Positions 24,472 to 33,164 of a stretch of 63,073 nucleotides of DNA are shown here, in pieces (position 1 is the first letter of the stretch; every line of letters starts with the position of its first letter). The position numbers were made by a program, and so were the translations under genes. The notes beneath the pieces were generated by a model. That model was not told the DNA's origin. It saw nothing but the letters and a program-made list of their open reading frames with translations, and did not search any database. Origin of the DNA: an uncultured Campylobacter sp. (GTDB lineage: Bacteria > Campylobacterota > Campylobacteria > Campylobacterales > Campylobacteraceae); the NCBI RefSeq assembly GCF_938045405.1, contig NZ_CALIMW010000201.1, positions 1-63,073 on the forward strand, given 5' to 3'.

Positions 24472-26757
24472 ATGAAAACGCTTCAAGAAAATTTAAAGCT
24501 TTTTTATCTGGGGCTTGAAAACGGCGAGCCGTTTTTTTATAAAAACAAGGATCTGACGACCCACGCGCTTATCATCGGAATGACCGGCAGCGGTAAAACT
24601 GGACTTGGTATCACGCTGCTAGAGGAAGCCGCGATCGATAATATCCCATCCATCATCATCGATCCGAAAGGCGATCTAACGAATTTAGCTCTTACTTTCC
24701 CGCAGATGAGGGCCGAGGATTTTGAGCCCTATATCGACGAGGCCGAGGCGCAAAACAAAGGTCTTAGCGTGCGAGAGTACGCAGAACAGACGGCAACTGC
24801 TTGGCGCGAAGGTATCGAGGGCTCATATCAAGACCTGGCGCGGGTGGAGCTTTTGAAAAATAGCGCCGATTTTAGAATTTATACGCCTAAATCAAGCGCA
24901 GGGCTTGGTATCAGCCTGCTAAGCGACTTTGAAGCGCCGAAGGGCTTAAACGAAGAGGATTTGAATAACTACGTCGGCGGTATCGCTACTAGCGTGCTAA
25001 GCCTCGCGGGGATTAGCAGCGATAATCTCAGCTCGCCGGAATTTTTACTAATCAGCCAAATTTTAACCTATCATTTCGGCAGAGGCGAGGGGGTGAGCGT
25101 GGTGGATCTCATCGCGCAAATCGGCAACCCACCTTTCGATAAAATCGGCGTTTTCGACGTTAATACCTTTTTCCCGAGCGATAAGCGAATGGCGCTTGCG
25201 ATGAAGATTAACGCGCTCATCGCAAGCCCGAGTTTTAAGCTTTGGTGCGAGGGCGAGCGGCTAAATATCGCCAAGATGCTATTTGACGAAAACGGCAGGG
25301 CGAGGGCGAATATATTTTCCATCGCGCATCTAAACGACGATGAGAGGATGTTTTTCGTCACGCTGCTTTTGGGCGAGATGATCAAATGGATGCGCACCAC
25401 CAGCGGTACGAGCTCGCTGCGCGCCGTGCTTTATATGGATGAAATTTACGGCTTCTTCCCTCCAAACGGCAATCCGCCGAGCAAAACACCGATGCTTACG
25501 CTGCTAAAGCAGGCTCGCGCGTTCGGTCTTGGCTGCGTTCTATCGACGCAAAACCCGGTCGATCTCGATTATAAGGGGCTTAGCAATATCGGTACGTGGT
25601 TTATCGGGCGCTTGCAGACCGCGCAGGATAAAGAGCGCGTCATCAGCGGCTTAAGCGGTATCGGCTCAAATCCGATCGACAAAAGCGTTCTGATGGAGAA
25701 AATCTCAAATCTTAAAAAGCGAAATTTTTTGGTAAAAAACATCAACGAGGACGTGCTGCGGATAATCGAGACGCGCTTTGCGCTAAGCTATCTAAAGGGT
25801 CCTTTAAGCAACGAGCAAATTTTAAATTTAATGAAAGACAAAAAGGCTGAAATTTCATCCGGCGCCACTCAAGGCGTCAAATCCGCCAGCGCCGCCAAGC
25901 CTGTAGTTTCTGCTGAAATTTCGCAGCTTTACAGCTACGGCGCGAGCCTTGAGCTAAGCCCGTATCTGTATGCAAGCGCAAAGATGCGATTTTGCGACAA
26001 GGGAGTCGATTTTACGCAGCAGCGTTCCTTTTTGCTTTCGCTTTCGGACGGGGGCGAAATAGATTGGAATGAAGCAAGCACGCGAGAAGTTGCAAATTTA
26101 AGCGGACATGAGCAAGCGGGCTCGCTCTACGGCGCGCTTCCTAGCTTCATCGCGGGCGCAAAAAATTTAAACGCTCAGCTTAAAAGCTTTAAGGAGTGGC
26201 TATATCGCAATGAAAAACTCGAGCTTTTTAGCGCGCTTGATCTGCTCTCAAAACCGGGCGAGAGCAGGGAGGAGTTTTTCGTGCGCCTAGGCGATAAGGC
26301 AAATGAAGCCCTAGAGGCCAAAACCGACGAGATCACGGCTAAATTTGAAAAGGAAAAGGCGCGCCTTGAGGATAAAATTTTGCGCGCTAGCGAAAAGTAT
26401 GAAAAGGAAAAGGGCGATGTGCTAAGTCGCGGCGTGGATGCGGCGCTAAACATAGGCGGAGCGATCTTAGGCGCGTTTTTAGGCCGCTCGCGCAGCGTAA
26501 GCAACATCTCTAAAGCGATCAGTGGCGCCAAGAGCGCGCATAAAATTTTAAACGAGCGCAGCGAAGCCAAAAATGCCGAAAATAGCCTAAGCGCGCTACA
26601 AGAGGAGCTGGAGGTGCTTACGCAGAAATTTGAGGCTGAAGTGGACGCGCTAAAACAGAGCCTGGATCTAAAAAATATTAAACTCGAAACGAAAGAAATT
26701 TCGCCGAAGAAAACCGACATCTACGACGAGAAAATTTCACTGCTTTGGAAGAGTTAA
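24472..26757 (+). CDS. HerA-like/DUF853 family ATPase
   Basis: 761-residue P-loop ATPase. Walker A is GMTGSGKTG at about 36-44, then IIIDPKGDLTNLAL, and Walker B is LYMDEIYGFFPP near 320. LSTQNPVDLDYKGLSNIGTWFIGRLQT is typical of the HerA/FtsK-like DUF853 (YjgR) group. The C-terminal third (about 610-740) is highly charged with coiled-coil stretches around a short glycine-alanine segment (ALNIGGAILGAFLGRS) that could be an amphipathic or membrane helix. Biological role is not established for this family; it is followed closely by plsY. Confidence 0.82.
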   Translation: MKTLQENLKLFYLGLENGEPFFYKNKDLTTHALIIGMTGSGKTGLGITLLEEAAIDNIPSIIIDPKGDLTNLALTFPQMRAEDFEPYIDEAEAQNKGLSVREYAEQTATAWREGIEGSYQDLARVELLKNSADFRIYTPKSSAGLGISLLSDFEAPKGLNEEDLNNYVGGIATSVLSLAGISSDNLSSPEFLLISQILTYHFGRGEGVSVVDLIAQIGNPPFDKIGVFDVNTFFPSDKRMALAMKINALIASPSFKLWCEGERLNIAKMLFDENGRARANIFSIAHLNDDERMFFVTLLLGEMIKWMRTTSGTSSLRAVLYMDEIYGFFPPNGNPPSKTPMLTLLKQARAFGLGCVLSTQNPVDLDYKGLSNIGTWFIGRLQTAQDKERVISGLSGIGSNPIDKSVLMEKISNLKKRNFLVKNINEDVLRIIETRFALSYLKGPLSNEQILNLMKDKKAEISSGATQGVKSASAAKPVVSAEISQLYSYGASLELSPYLYASAKMRFCDKGVDFTQQRSFLLSLSDGGEIDWNEASTREVANLSGHEQAGSLYGALPSFIAGAKNLNAQLKSFKEWLYRNEKLELFSALDLLSKPGESREEFFVRLGDKANEALEAKTDEITAKFEKEKARLEDKILRASEKYEKEKGDVLSRGVDAALNIGGAILGAFLGRSRSVSNISKAISGAKSAHKILNERSEAKNAENSLSALQEELEVLTQKFEAEVDALKQSLDLKNIKLETKEISPKKTDIYDEKISLLWKS

Positions 26758-26769
26758 AGGGAGAATTTT

Positions 26770-27513
26770 ATGGATAAACTTAGTGAAATTTTAAATATCA
26801 TATACGCCGCACTCTGCGATCCGAGCTCAAAATATTTTCTAGGAGATGAGCATGGAATTCTAGGAAGCGGAATTCTTGGAATTTCATATAGGACATTTAC
26901 GGCGCCGAATTTTTGGTGCTACTTTGTTGCGTATCTGATCGCTGCGATCCCCTTTGGGCTTTTGATCGGCAGATACCTAGGCGGCGTGGATATCAAAAGC
27001 GAGGGCAGCGGCTCCATAGGCGCTACCAACGTCCTTCGCGTCTTAAAAACTCGCGATCCGCAAAAAGCAAAAAAGCTCGCGATCCTCACGGTTGCCTGCG
27101 ACGCGCTAAAGGGCGCCCTGCCGATACTGATCGCGCGGGCTTTAGGCTTTGATGAAAACGTGCTATGGAGCATGGCTGTCTTTGCGGTGCTTGGGCATTG
27201 CTTTAGCCCGTATCTGAAATTTAACGGCGGCAAGGGCATTGCGACGGGAGCCGGCGTGCTTGCTTGCTTTATTCCTATCGAGATTGTTATTGCGCTTGCC
27301 GTTTGGTTCGTGGTCGGCAAGACGGTTAAAATTTCATCCGTAGCCTCGCTTGCAGCGGCGCTTGCGCTAGTCGTAGCAAGCTATGTGATCCATCCGCAGA
27401 TGCCAGCAATCAACACTCATGCGCCGATCTTTCTGATAGTTTTCATCGTATTTTACAAACACGCGCCGAATATCGCAAGATTGCTTAAGGGCGAGGAAAA
27501 GCGCGTAGTATGA
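26770..27513 (+). CDS. plsY: Glycerol-3-phosphate acyltransferase PlsY, N-terminally extended
   Basis: Transfers the acyl group from acyl-phosphate (made by PlsX) to glycerol-3-phosphate at the inner membrane. The core from about residue 48 has IPFGLLIGRYLGGVDIKSEGSGSIGATNVLR, then GHCFSPYLKFNGGKGIATGAG, and THAPIFLIVFIVFYKHAPNIARL, all PlsY motifs. About 45 extra residues lie before the core, including a Gly/Ile-rich stretch, compared with roughly 200 residues in C. jejuni. No good internal start is visible, so the extension looks real. It overlaps folB by 4 bases. Confidence 0.92.
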   Translation: MDKLSEILNIIYAALCDPSSKYFLGDEHGILGSGILGISYRTFTAPNFWCYFVAYLIAAIPFGLLIGRYLGGVDIKSEGSGSIGATNVLRVLKTRDPQKAKKLAILTVACDALKGALPILIARALGFDENVLWSMAVFAVLGHCFSPYLKFNGGKGIATGAGVLACFIPIEIVIALAVWFVVGKTVKISSVASLAAALALVVASYVIHPQMPAINTHAPIFLIVFIVFYKHAPNIARLLKGEEKRVV

Positions 27514-27827
27514 TTAAAATTTTAATCGAAAAGCTGGAATTCGGCGCGATAATTGGGACGCTAGATTTTGAGCGCAAGCGCGAGCAGCGCGTGTGGGTGT
27601 GGGCAAAGCTTGGAGCGGAGGAGTTTATCGACTACGCGCGGGTTTGCGAATATATCAAAGCGGAGTTCCGCGAGAAAAAATTTCGCCTCGTAGAGGACGC
27701 GCTAAAATACTTCGCGCAGGAGTTTCACTCAAAATTTCGGTCGATGGATTATTTTTATATGAAAATTTTAAAGCCCGAAATTTTACAAGACGCGAGCGTC
27801 GGCGCGGAAATAGAGATAAAATTTTAA
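27510..27827 (+). CDS. folB: Dihydroneopterin aldolase
   Basis: Folate synthesis enzyme. The 105 residues start IKILIEKLEFGAIIGTLDFERKREQ, matching the FolB N-terminal strand with the conserved Gly and Glu. ALKYFAQEFHSKF follows in the usual position of the helix. It is short and divergent, as in C. jejuni, where folB also lies next to cosR. The ATG overlaps the plsY stop (ATGA). Confidence 0.75.
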   Translation: MIKILIEKLEFGAIIGTLDFERKREQRVWVWAKLGAEEFIDYARVCEYIKAEFREKKFRLVEDALKYFAQEFHSKFRSMDYFYMKILKPEILQDASVGAEIEIKF

Positions 27828-27844
27828 AATTTCTTTAAAAAATC

Positions 27845-27873
27845 TTGAAATTTTGCTTAAAATATGTTAAAAT
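27845..27873 (+). promoter_or_regulatory. Promoter of cosR
   Basis: TTGAAA (27845-27850), a 17-base spacer, then TAAAAT (27868-27873) with TG two bases upstream. It lies 31 bases before the cosR ATG, so cosR has its own promoter separate from folB. Confidence 0.65.
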
Positions 27874-27903
27874 CGCCGCAAAATTTTAAGGCAAGGAAAT
27901 TAA

Positions 27904-28575
27904 ATGAGAATTTTAATAGTCGAGGACGAGGTGACTTTAAACAAGACGATAGCGGAGGGCTTGATGGAGTTCGGCTATCAGACGGATACTTCCGAGAGTT
28001 TTAAGGACGCAGAGTATTATATCGGCATTAGAAATTATGATTTGGTGCTAACCGATTGGATGCTAGCTGACGGCAACGGCATCGATCTCATCGCATTGGT
28101 TAAGCAAAAATCCGCGCGCACCTCTGTCGTCGTGCTATCTGCAAAAGACGATAAAGAAAGCGAGATCAAAGCGCTTCGCGCTGGCGCGGACGATTTTATC
28201 AAAAAACCTTTCGACTTTGATGTTTTAGTAGCGCGCCTCGAGGCTAGACTTCGCTTCGGCGGCTCAAATATCATCAAAATCGACGATCTCATCATCGATC
28301 CGGATGAGGAAAAGATCACATATCTAGGTCAAGAGATCGAGCTTAAGGGCAAGCCGTTTGAGGTTCTAACGCACCTAGCGCGCCACAGCGATCAGATCGT
28401 AAGCAAAGAGCAGCTGCTAGACGCCATCTGGGAGGAGCCCGAGCTTGTTACGCCAAACGTCATCGAAGTCGCGATCAATCAAATTCGCCAGAAAATGGAT
28501 AAGCCTCTAAATATCTCTACGATCGAGACCGTTCGCAGACGCGGATATAGATTTTGCTTTCCACAAAAAGCCTAA
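27904..28575 (+). CDS. cosR: OmpR-family response regulator CosR
   Basis: Homologue of the essential C. jejuni/H. pylori regulators CosR/HsrA (HP1043), which control oxidative-stress genes. The receiver domain covers 1-120 and the winged-helix DNA-binding domain 125-223; GKPFEVLTHLARHSDQIVSKE and VRRRGYRFCFP match the C. jejuni protein closely. The expected phosphoacceptor is present: D51 in LVLTDWMLADG, with acidic E7/D8 and K in DDFIKKPFD. C. jejuni CosR has Asn there and is treated as an atypical orphan. A histidine kinase gene overlaps its end here. Confidence 0.92.
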   Translation: MRILIVEDEVTLNKTIAEGLMEFGYQTDTSESFKDAEYYIGIRNYDLVLTDWMLADGNGIDLIALVKQKSARTSVVVLSAKDDKESEIKALRAGADDFIKKPFDFDVLVARLEARLRFGGSNIIKIDDLIIDPDEEKITYLGQEIELKGKPFEVLTHLARHSDQIVSKEQLLDAIWEEPELVTPNVIEVAINQIRQKMDKPLNISTIETVRRRGYRFCFPQKA

Positions 28576-29861
28576 GAGTCCGCTTTGTAATACAATTAGC
28601 ATCCGCTTCGTTGATGCTAATTGTCATTTTTTCGGTAATGCTCTATAATTATATGAGAATTACCATCTTCGAAACTCCCGTTCAAAATTTAATCCAAAGA
28701 GCACAAAAAATCGTAGATGCCTCCGTGATGCCTGAGAAAATTTCATCTTTTTTACAAGACGCATCCGGTGAATACGAAAGCAAAATCATCGAAAACGAAA
28801 GTATCAATAAACCTAAATTTGTCGAAAGCTCCGAGGGCGGCAGGAGCTATTTACAGCTGCACTACCCTTATGGTAAGGATAAAATTTTAAGTATCCGAGC
28901 CGACGTTAGCGTCTATGCAAACATCGTAAATCAAATACTCATCGACATAATTTTAGTAAATTTGACTATGATATTTTTGGTAGTGTTTTATGCAATGTTT
29001 CTCTCGCGTATGCTGCTGATGCCGATTAAGCTGATCAGCCAAAGGCTCGCTTCGGTGGATGAAAAATTTCTAAAGCCGATCGACGGGGCCGAAATCCCGA
29101 GCGAATTTAATATGCTTTCAAATAGCATAAACCGCCTACTTGAGCGCATCGAGACCTTTATTATGTATCAAAAAGAGCTTTTTATCGGCATCGCGCACGA
29201 GCTCAAGACGCCTCTTGCGGTGATGAAAACCAAAAACGAAGTTACGCTTCTTAAGCCGCGCGAGAGCGAGAAATATATCGAGGCGCTTAAAAACAATAAC
29301 GACTCGATCGATAATATGAATAAAATGATCAGCTCCATACTGGAGATTGGACGGCAGGAGGGGGCGCAGTTTGAGGCGCCCGAGCAGACCGATATGATCG
29401 CGTATCTACGGGAGCTATGCGTAGGCTTTAAAATTTTAGCGCGTACGGCAGGCAAGGACTTGACGATGGATCTTAAGCCCGAACAGCTTGAAATTTCGGT
29501 GCAGAAAAGCCTCTTTATGCACGTGATTCAAAATTTTATCCAAAACGCCATAAAATTTTCTCCGGACGGCGAAAAGGTACTGATCGAGAGCGAAATTTCG
29601 GACGGAAATTTCATAGTGCGGGTCGCAAACAAAGGCGAGCCGCTTAACGAAGAGATAGATTATTTCGCCCCTTTTAAGCGCTACGGCGGCAAACCGGGAG
29701 CCGGACTCGGGCTATTTTTAGCCAAAAATGCTGCTCAAGCGATGGGCGCGCAAGTGGATCTTAAAAACGATGAAGCGCGCTCGCTAATCGTCGCGATTTT
29801 CAAACTTCCACTAAAAAATTTAAGAAATAGCCCGAAATTCCGCTATTTTAAAACAAAATGA
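28554..29861 (+). CDS. Sensor histidine kinase, partner of CosR-like regulator
   Basis: 435 residues. A first membrane span lies near 12-32, a periplasmic loop of about 100 residues follows, then a second span near 135-155 and a HAMP-like linker. The phospho-His box is IGIAHELKTPLAVMK; the ATP-binding domain has NFIQNAIKFSP (N box) and GAGLGLFLAKN (G box). The start is TTG at 28554, overlapping cosR by 22 bases; a later ATG would cut the first span. The overlap makes it a probable cognate kinase of the upstream regulator. Confidence 0.85.
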   Translation: MLSTKSLRVRFVIQLASASLMLIVIFSVMLYNYMRITIFETPVQNLIQRAQKIVDASVMPEKISSFLQDASGEYESKIIENESINKPKFVESSEGGRSYLQLHYPYGKDKILSIRADVSVYANIVNQILIDIILVNLTMIFLVVFYAMFLSRMLLMPIKLISQRLASVDEKFLKPIDGAEIPSEFNMLSNSINRLLERIETFIMYQKELFIGIAHELKTPLAVMKTKNEVTLLKPRESEKYIEALKNNNDSIDNMNKMISSILEIGRQEGAQFEAPEQTDMIAYLRELCVGFKILARTAGKDLTMDLKPEQLEISVQKSLFMHVIQNFIQNAIKFSPDGEKVLIESEISDGNFIVRVANKGEPLNEEIDYFAPFKRYGGKPGAGLGLFLAKNAAQAMGAQVDLKNDEARSLIVAIFKLPLKNLRNSPKFRYFKTK

Positions 29862-29910
29862 AGCTTTTTATGGTATAAACGCCATAAATTTTTTCGTAAG
29901 GTAAAATTAT

Positions 29911-30156
29911 ATGTCATTGTTGATTACAAAAGAATGCATCAGTTGCGACGCGTGCCGCGAGGAATGCCCTAATGAAGCGATTTTTGAGGATGAGCCGATA
30001 TACATCATAGACGCCGATCGATGCTGTGAGTGCGTAGATGATTACTCCGAGCCCGCTTGCATCGTGGTCTGCCCGGTCGAGTGTATCATCACCGATCCCG
30101 ATAATATCGAGACGGCGGACGAGCTGAAATACAAACACGTCCATATGGAAATTTAA
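29911..30156 (+). CDS. fdxB: Dicluster ferredoxin, YfhL type
   Basis: 81 residues with two 4Fe-4S clusters: CISCDACREECP near the start, and CCECVDDYSEPACIVVCPVEC later, the latter with the extended loop of this class. In C. jejuni a ferredoxin in the same position beside cosR is called fdxB. The stop is followed at once by the ppx/gppA ATG, so they are coupled. Confidence 0.88.
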   Translation: MSLLITKECISCDACREECPNEAIFEDEPIYIIDADRCCECVDDYSEPACIVVCPVECIITDPDNIETADELKYKHVHMEI

Positions 30157-31599
30157 ATGCCCAAGCGCGTCGCAGTCATAGATCTGGGCTCAAATTCCGC
30201 CAGAGCCGTGATTTTCGAGCGCACGAGCAGGCTCGGATTTTTCATCTTGGCCGAGCACAAGATCAAGATCCGACTAGGCGAAGGCGCTTACGAAAACGGT
30301 GGAATTTTAACCACCGAAGCGATGCAAAAATGCCTACTCGCATTTAAAAAATTTAAAACCCTGGTATGCAATTACAAGGCCAAGCGCGTGCTTTGCATTG
30401 GTACATCCGCACTTCGCGATGCGCCAAACGGGAGCGAGTTTATAAATCTCGTCCGCAAGCAAACGGGCATCACGATCCGCAAGATAGACGGGCAGACGGA
30501 GGCGTATCTGGGTGCTTATGCGGCGCAGAATTTGCTTAGCGACTTTTCCGAGGGCGTTACGCTGGACATCGGCGGCGGCTCGACCGAGCTTGCTTACATA
30601 AAAAACGGCAGGATAGAAAATAAAATTTCTCTAAATTTAGGCACGGTGCGGCTAAAGGAGCTGTTTTTTGACCGCGGCGACACAAAGGGGCTAGAAAAAT
30701 ACATAAACAGCACGATCTCGCAGCTCGGCGCCGAGTTTCGCACGCAAAATTTAATCGTAATGGGCGGCTCCGCGCGAGCGCTATCGGGCGCCGTGATGAG
30801 CCTGCAAAACCACCCGCTAAAAATCGTGCATAATTTTAGCTATGATTATGAAAAATACGCGCCGTTTTTTGCCAAGCTGATGAGCGCAAAGACGCTTGAT
30901 TTGGCGAAATTCCCGATCAAAAAAGACCGCTACGACACGATCAGAGAGGGCGCCATCATCTTTGATAAGATCGTAAGGCGCCTGGGAGCGAAAAAGATCA
31001 TCACCAGCGGTGTGGGAGTGCGAGAGGGGGCGTTTTTAAGCTCGATTCTGCGCGGCGCAAACCTGCCTAGAGGCTTTAATCCGAGCCTAAGAAGCCTTAA
31101 AGATCGCTTCGCTTCCGAGCCTAGCGAGGCTCCGAAGTTCGCAAAGGCGCTGTTTTGCGCGCTATCGCCTCTACACGGCTTGGGCGAAAAATATATTAAA
31201 ATTCTACAAACCGCAGCATCGCTTTGCGAGATCGGGCGGGCGATCGGCTTTTATGCCAAGCATGAAACCAGCGCGGATATGGTGCTCGGCGGGCTGAACT
31301 ACCGCACGACGCATAAAGAAAAGGCGCTCATAGCCGCGATCATCTCGATGCACGGCAAGCGTGAGCTGGGAGCTACGTTCGCGCCTTTGAGCGCGATTTT
31401 ACCGGATGCCGCCAAGCTTGCGTGGCTCAGCTATATTTTGGAGCTTGCACGCCTCCTAAGCGAAAACGCGCTAAAAAATTTAGAATTTTGCTTTGAAAAT
31501 TCCACTCTTAAAATCTCCGGCGCGGATAATTTGATAATGCTTAAAGGAAGCCTTAAAAAGCTCGCAAAACCCGCAATTTTTGCGATAAAATTCCTTTAA
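30157..31599 (+). CDS. ppx/gppA: Exopolyphosphatase / pppGpp phosphohydrolase family
   Basis: 480-residue ASKHA-fold protein. AVIDLGSNSARAVIF (residues 6-20) is the first phosphate loop; TLDIGGGSTELAYI near 139 is the second; VMGGSARALSG near 206 follows. The N-terminal 300 residues form the two-lobed phosphatase and the rest a helical HD-like domain. Family members degrade polyphosphate or hydrolyse pppGpp to ppGpp; the sequence alone does not choose. It follows fdxB as in C. jejuni. Confidence 0.9.
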   Translation: MPKRVAVIDLGSNSARAVIFERTSRLGFFILAEHKIKIRLGEGAYENGGILTTEAMQKCLLAFKKFKTLVCNYKAKRVLCIGTSALRDAPNGSEFINLVRKQTGITIRKIDGQTEAYLGAYAAQNLLSDFSEGVTLDIGGGSTELAYIKNGRIENKISLNLGTVRLKELFFDRGDTKGLEKYINSTISQLGAEFRTQNLIVMGGSARALSGAVMSLQNHPLKIVHNFSYDYEKYAPFFAKLMSAKTLDLAKFPIKKDRYDTIREGAIIFDKIVRRLGAKKIITSGVGVREGAFLSSILRGANLPRGFNPSLRSLKDRFASEPSEAPKFAKALFCALSPLHGLGEKYIKILQTAASLCEIGRAIGFYAKHETSADMVLGGLNYRTTHKEKALIAAIISMHGKRELGATFAPLSAILPDAAKLAWLSYILELARLLSENALKNLEFCFENSTLKISGADNLIMLKGSLKKLAKPAIFAIKFL

Positions 31600-31694
31600 A
31601 TAGCGCCCTGCTTGTTGCGCAAGCTTAAGGCGGGCGGAGTTCGTTTAATTTTATGAGCTTGAAGCGGGCGATCAATCCCTATCAATAGCGCTTT

Positions 31695-32783
31695 TTAAAT
31701 TTTAATTCCATTCTCAGCTAAAGAATAAATGCTAAAAAATCCGTAGTCGGTGCGGACGTAAAGGCGTTCGCCCGAGATTTCAATAGCAGCAGTTTTGACG
31801 CAGTGCTCGCACTCAAACTCGCCTAAGAGGCGAAAATCCTTCAAGCTAAATGCTTTAAACCTGCCATAAAAATACGTAAGAAAAATTTGATCGTTTGCGG
31901 CAAACCTCATTACGCTTCTTGGCAAGGTTTTTGGTACGCTTAGACGCTTTTTGCTTGCGACGTCCCAAAAATACAGCTCATCAAAGCCGTTATTTACGAC
32001 CAAAATTGCGTCATTTTTGATAAGCCCCACGTTTAGGGAGTGGATATAGCCCACGTCGCATTCGATACGGCAAAGCTCGGCGAAGTCTTTTAGGCGGTAG
32101 AGCCTAGCGACATTTTTGCCGTTTTCATCCCCACAGGCTACACAAATTTTATTGCCGAAGCCTATAGCTTTCGCCGAAAAATCCGTTTTAAAATTTAGCT
32201 TCTTGTCGCTTCCGAAAGCTAAAATTCCATCCGTGCCGCAGGCTAGAATTTCGCCGTTGCCGCTTAGACTGGAGCTAAAGCCTCCTCCTGTGATACCCCA
32301 GGCTTCAAAAAGCCTACTGAATTTCTCTCCATCAAAAAGAAAGAATTCGTGGTCCAAATCAAGCACCAAGGCCTTTTTGGTAGCAGTCATTTTCCATGCT
32401 AAAATTTTTGGTAGTTCAATTTGCGCAAGAGTTCTTAACTCGTCGTCCAGCACGATTAAATAATCGCAGCCGTGCTCGTCAAAATTACATTTATAGACGT
32501 AAAATTTATCCTCAAACTCGGCAAATCCAAGCGCTCCGCTGTATCCGCCGCCGATATAGGTATGCGCTAGTGCCTCGCCGAATTTCACTTTTTTGTTTTC
32601 ATAGATGAAGCCCTTTTTTAGGACATCAACTTGCTTTTTTACGAAAGCTTTTTGCAGAGCATCGTGGTTTGCGAATTCTTTAGAGCTCAGCCTTTCTTTG
32701 CCGTTTTGTAACGTCTTTGAAATCAAACTAAGCCCTTGCGTTTGAAGTAGAATTTCTTTCTTGCCGTCGGTAAATTTTTTCAT
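31695..32783 (-). CDS. WGR-like N-terminus plus beta-propeller-like protein
   Basis: 362 residues, no signal or membrane span, so probably cytoplasmic. Residues 1-60 resemble a WGR domain, with LSSKEFANHDALQKAFVKKQ and VDVLKKGF in the place of the usual KxFxxxxxAxxxAxKLxxEKxKKGY helix, although the W-G-R triplet itself is not evident. The remainder is beta-rich, with repeats such as EDKFYVYKCN, HEFFLFDGEKF, DELYFWDVASKK and GRFKAFSLKDFRLLGEF, suggesting a propeller. I know no function for this pairing. It lies downstream of the DUF59 gene but in a separate position (75-base gap). Confidence 0.65.
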   Translation of the reverse strand: MKKFTDGKKEILLQTQGLSLISKTLQNGKERLSSKEFANHDALQKAFVKKQVDVLKKGFIYENKKVKFGEALAHTYIGGGYSGALGFAEFEDKFYVYKCNFDEHGCDYLIVLDDELRTLAQIELPKILAWKMTATKKALVLDLDHEFFLFDGEKFSRLFEAWGITGGGFSSSLSGNGEILACGTDGILAFGSDKKLNFKTDFSAKAIGFGNKICVACGDENGKNVARLYRLKDFAELCRIECDVGYIHSLNVGLIKNDAILVVNNGFDELYFWDVASKKRLSVPKTLPRSVMRFAANDQIFLTYFYGRFKAFSLKDFRLLGEFECEHCVKTAAIEISGERLYVRTDYGFFSIYSLAENGIKI

Positions 32784-32858
32784 AGCAGCCCCTAGGTATA
32801 AATTTGAAGTCTAATTTTAGAATTTCAAAGCTTAAACTACGGGGCGCGGCAAAGCTAT

Positions 32859-33164
32859 TTAAAATTTACCGAGCGCTTCTTTGACGTGATCCTCCGCCAT
32901 ATCGATATTCCACATCGGCTCAAAGACGAGATCAATCTCCACTTCGCCGATACCTTCCACGCTCTCGGCACCCGCGCGCACCCATTCCACCATCATTTCG
33001 TGCAGCGGGCACGACTGAGTCGATAGCGTCATCGTGACTTTTGCGTTGTTTGCCTCATCTACGGCGACATCGTAGATGAGCCCTAGCGACACGACGTCAA
33101 AGCCCACCTCGGGATCGACAACGGCGCGAAGCGCGTCGTAAATTTGCTCCTTCGTTACTTTCAT
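32859..33164 (-). CDS. DUF59/MIP18 family metal-sulfur cluster assembly protein
   Basis: 101 residues with the DUF59 hallmarks: DALRAVVDPEVGFDVVSLGLIYDVAVD (about 10-36), then STQSCPLHEMMVEWV carrying the conserved Cys, and LVFEPMWNIDMAE. Such proteins (SufT, PaaD-like) help mature Fe-S proteins. The start overlaps the upstream membrane-protein gene by 4 bases, so the two are coupled. Confidence 0.88.
   Translation of the reverse strand: MKVTKEQIYDALRAVVDPEVGFDVVSLGLIYDVAVDEANNAKVTMTLSTQSCPLHEMMVEWVRAGAESVEGIGEVEIDLVFEPMWNIDMAEDHVKEALGKF

Noticed and set aside
28614..28640. Later ATG start for the histidine kinase
   Set aside because: It would remove most of the first membrane span; the TTG at 28554 fits better.
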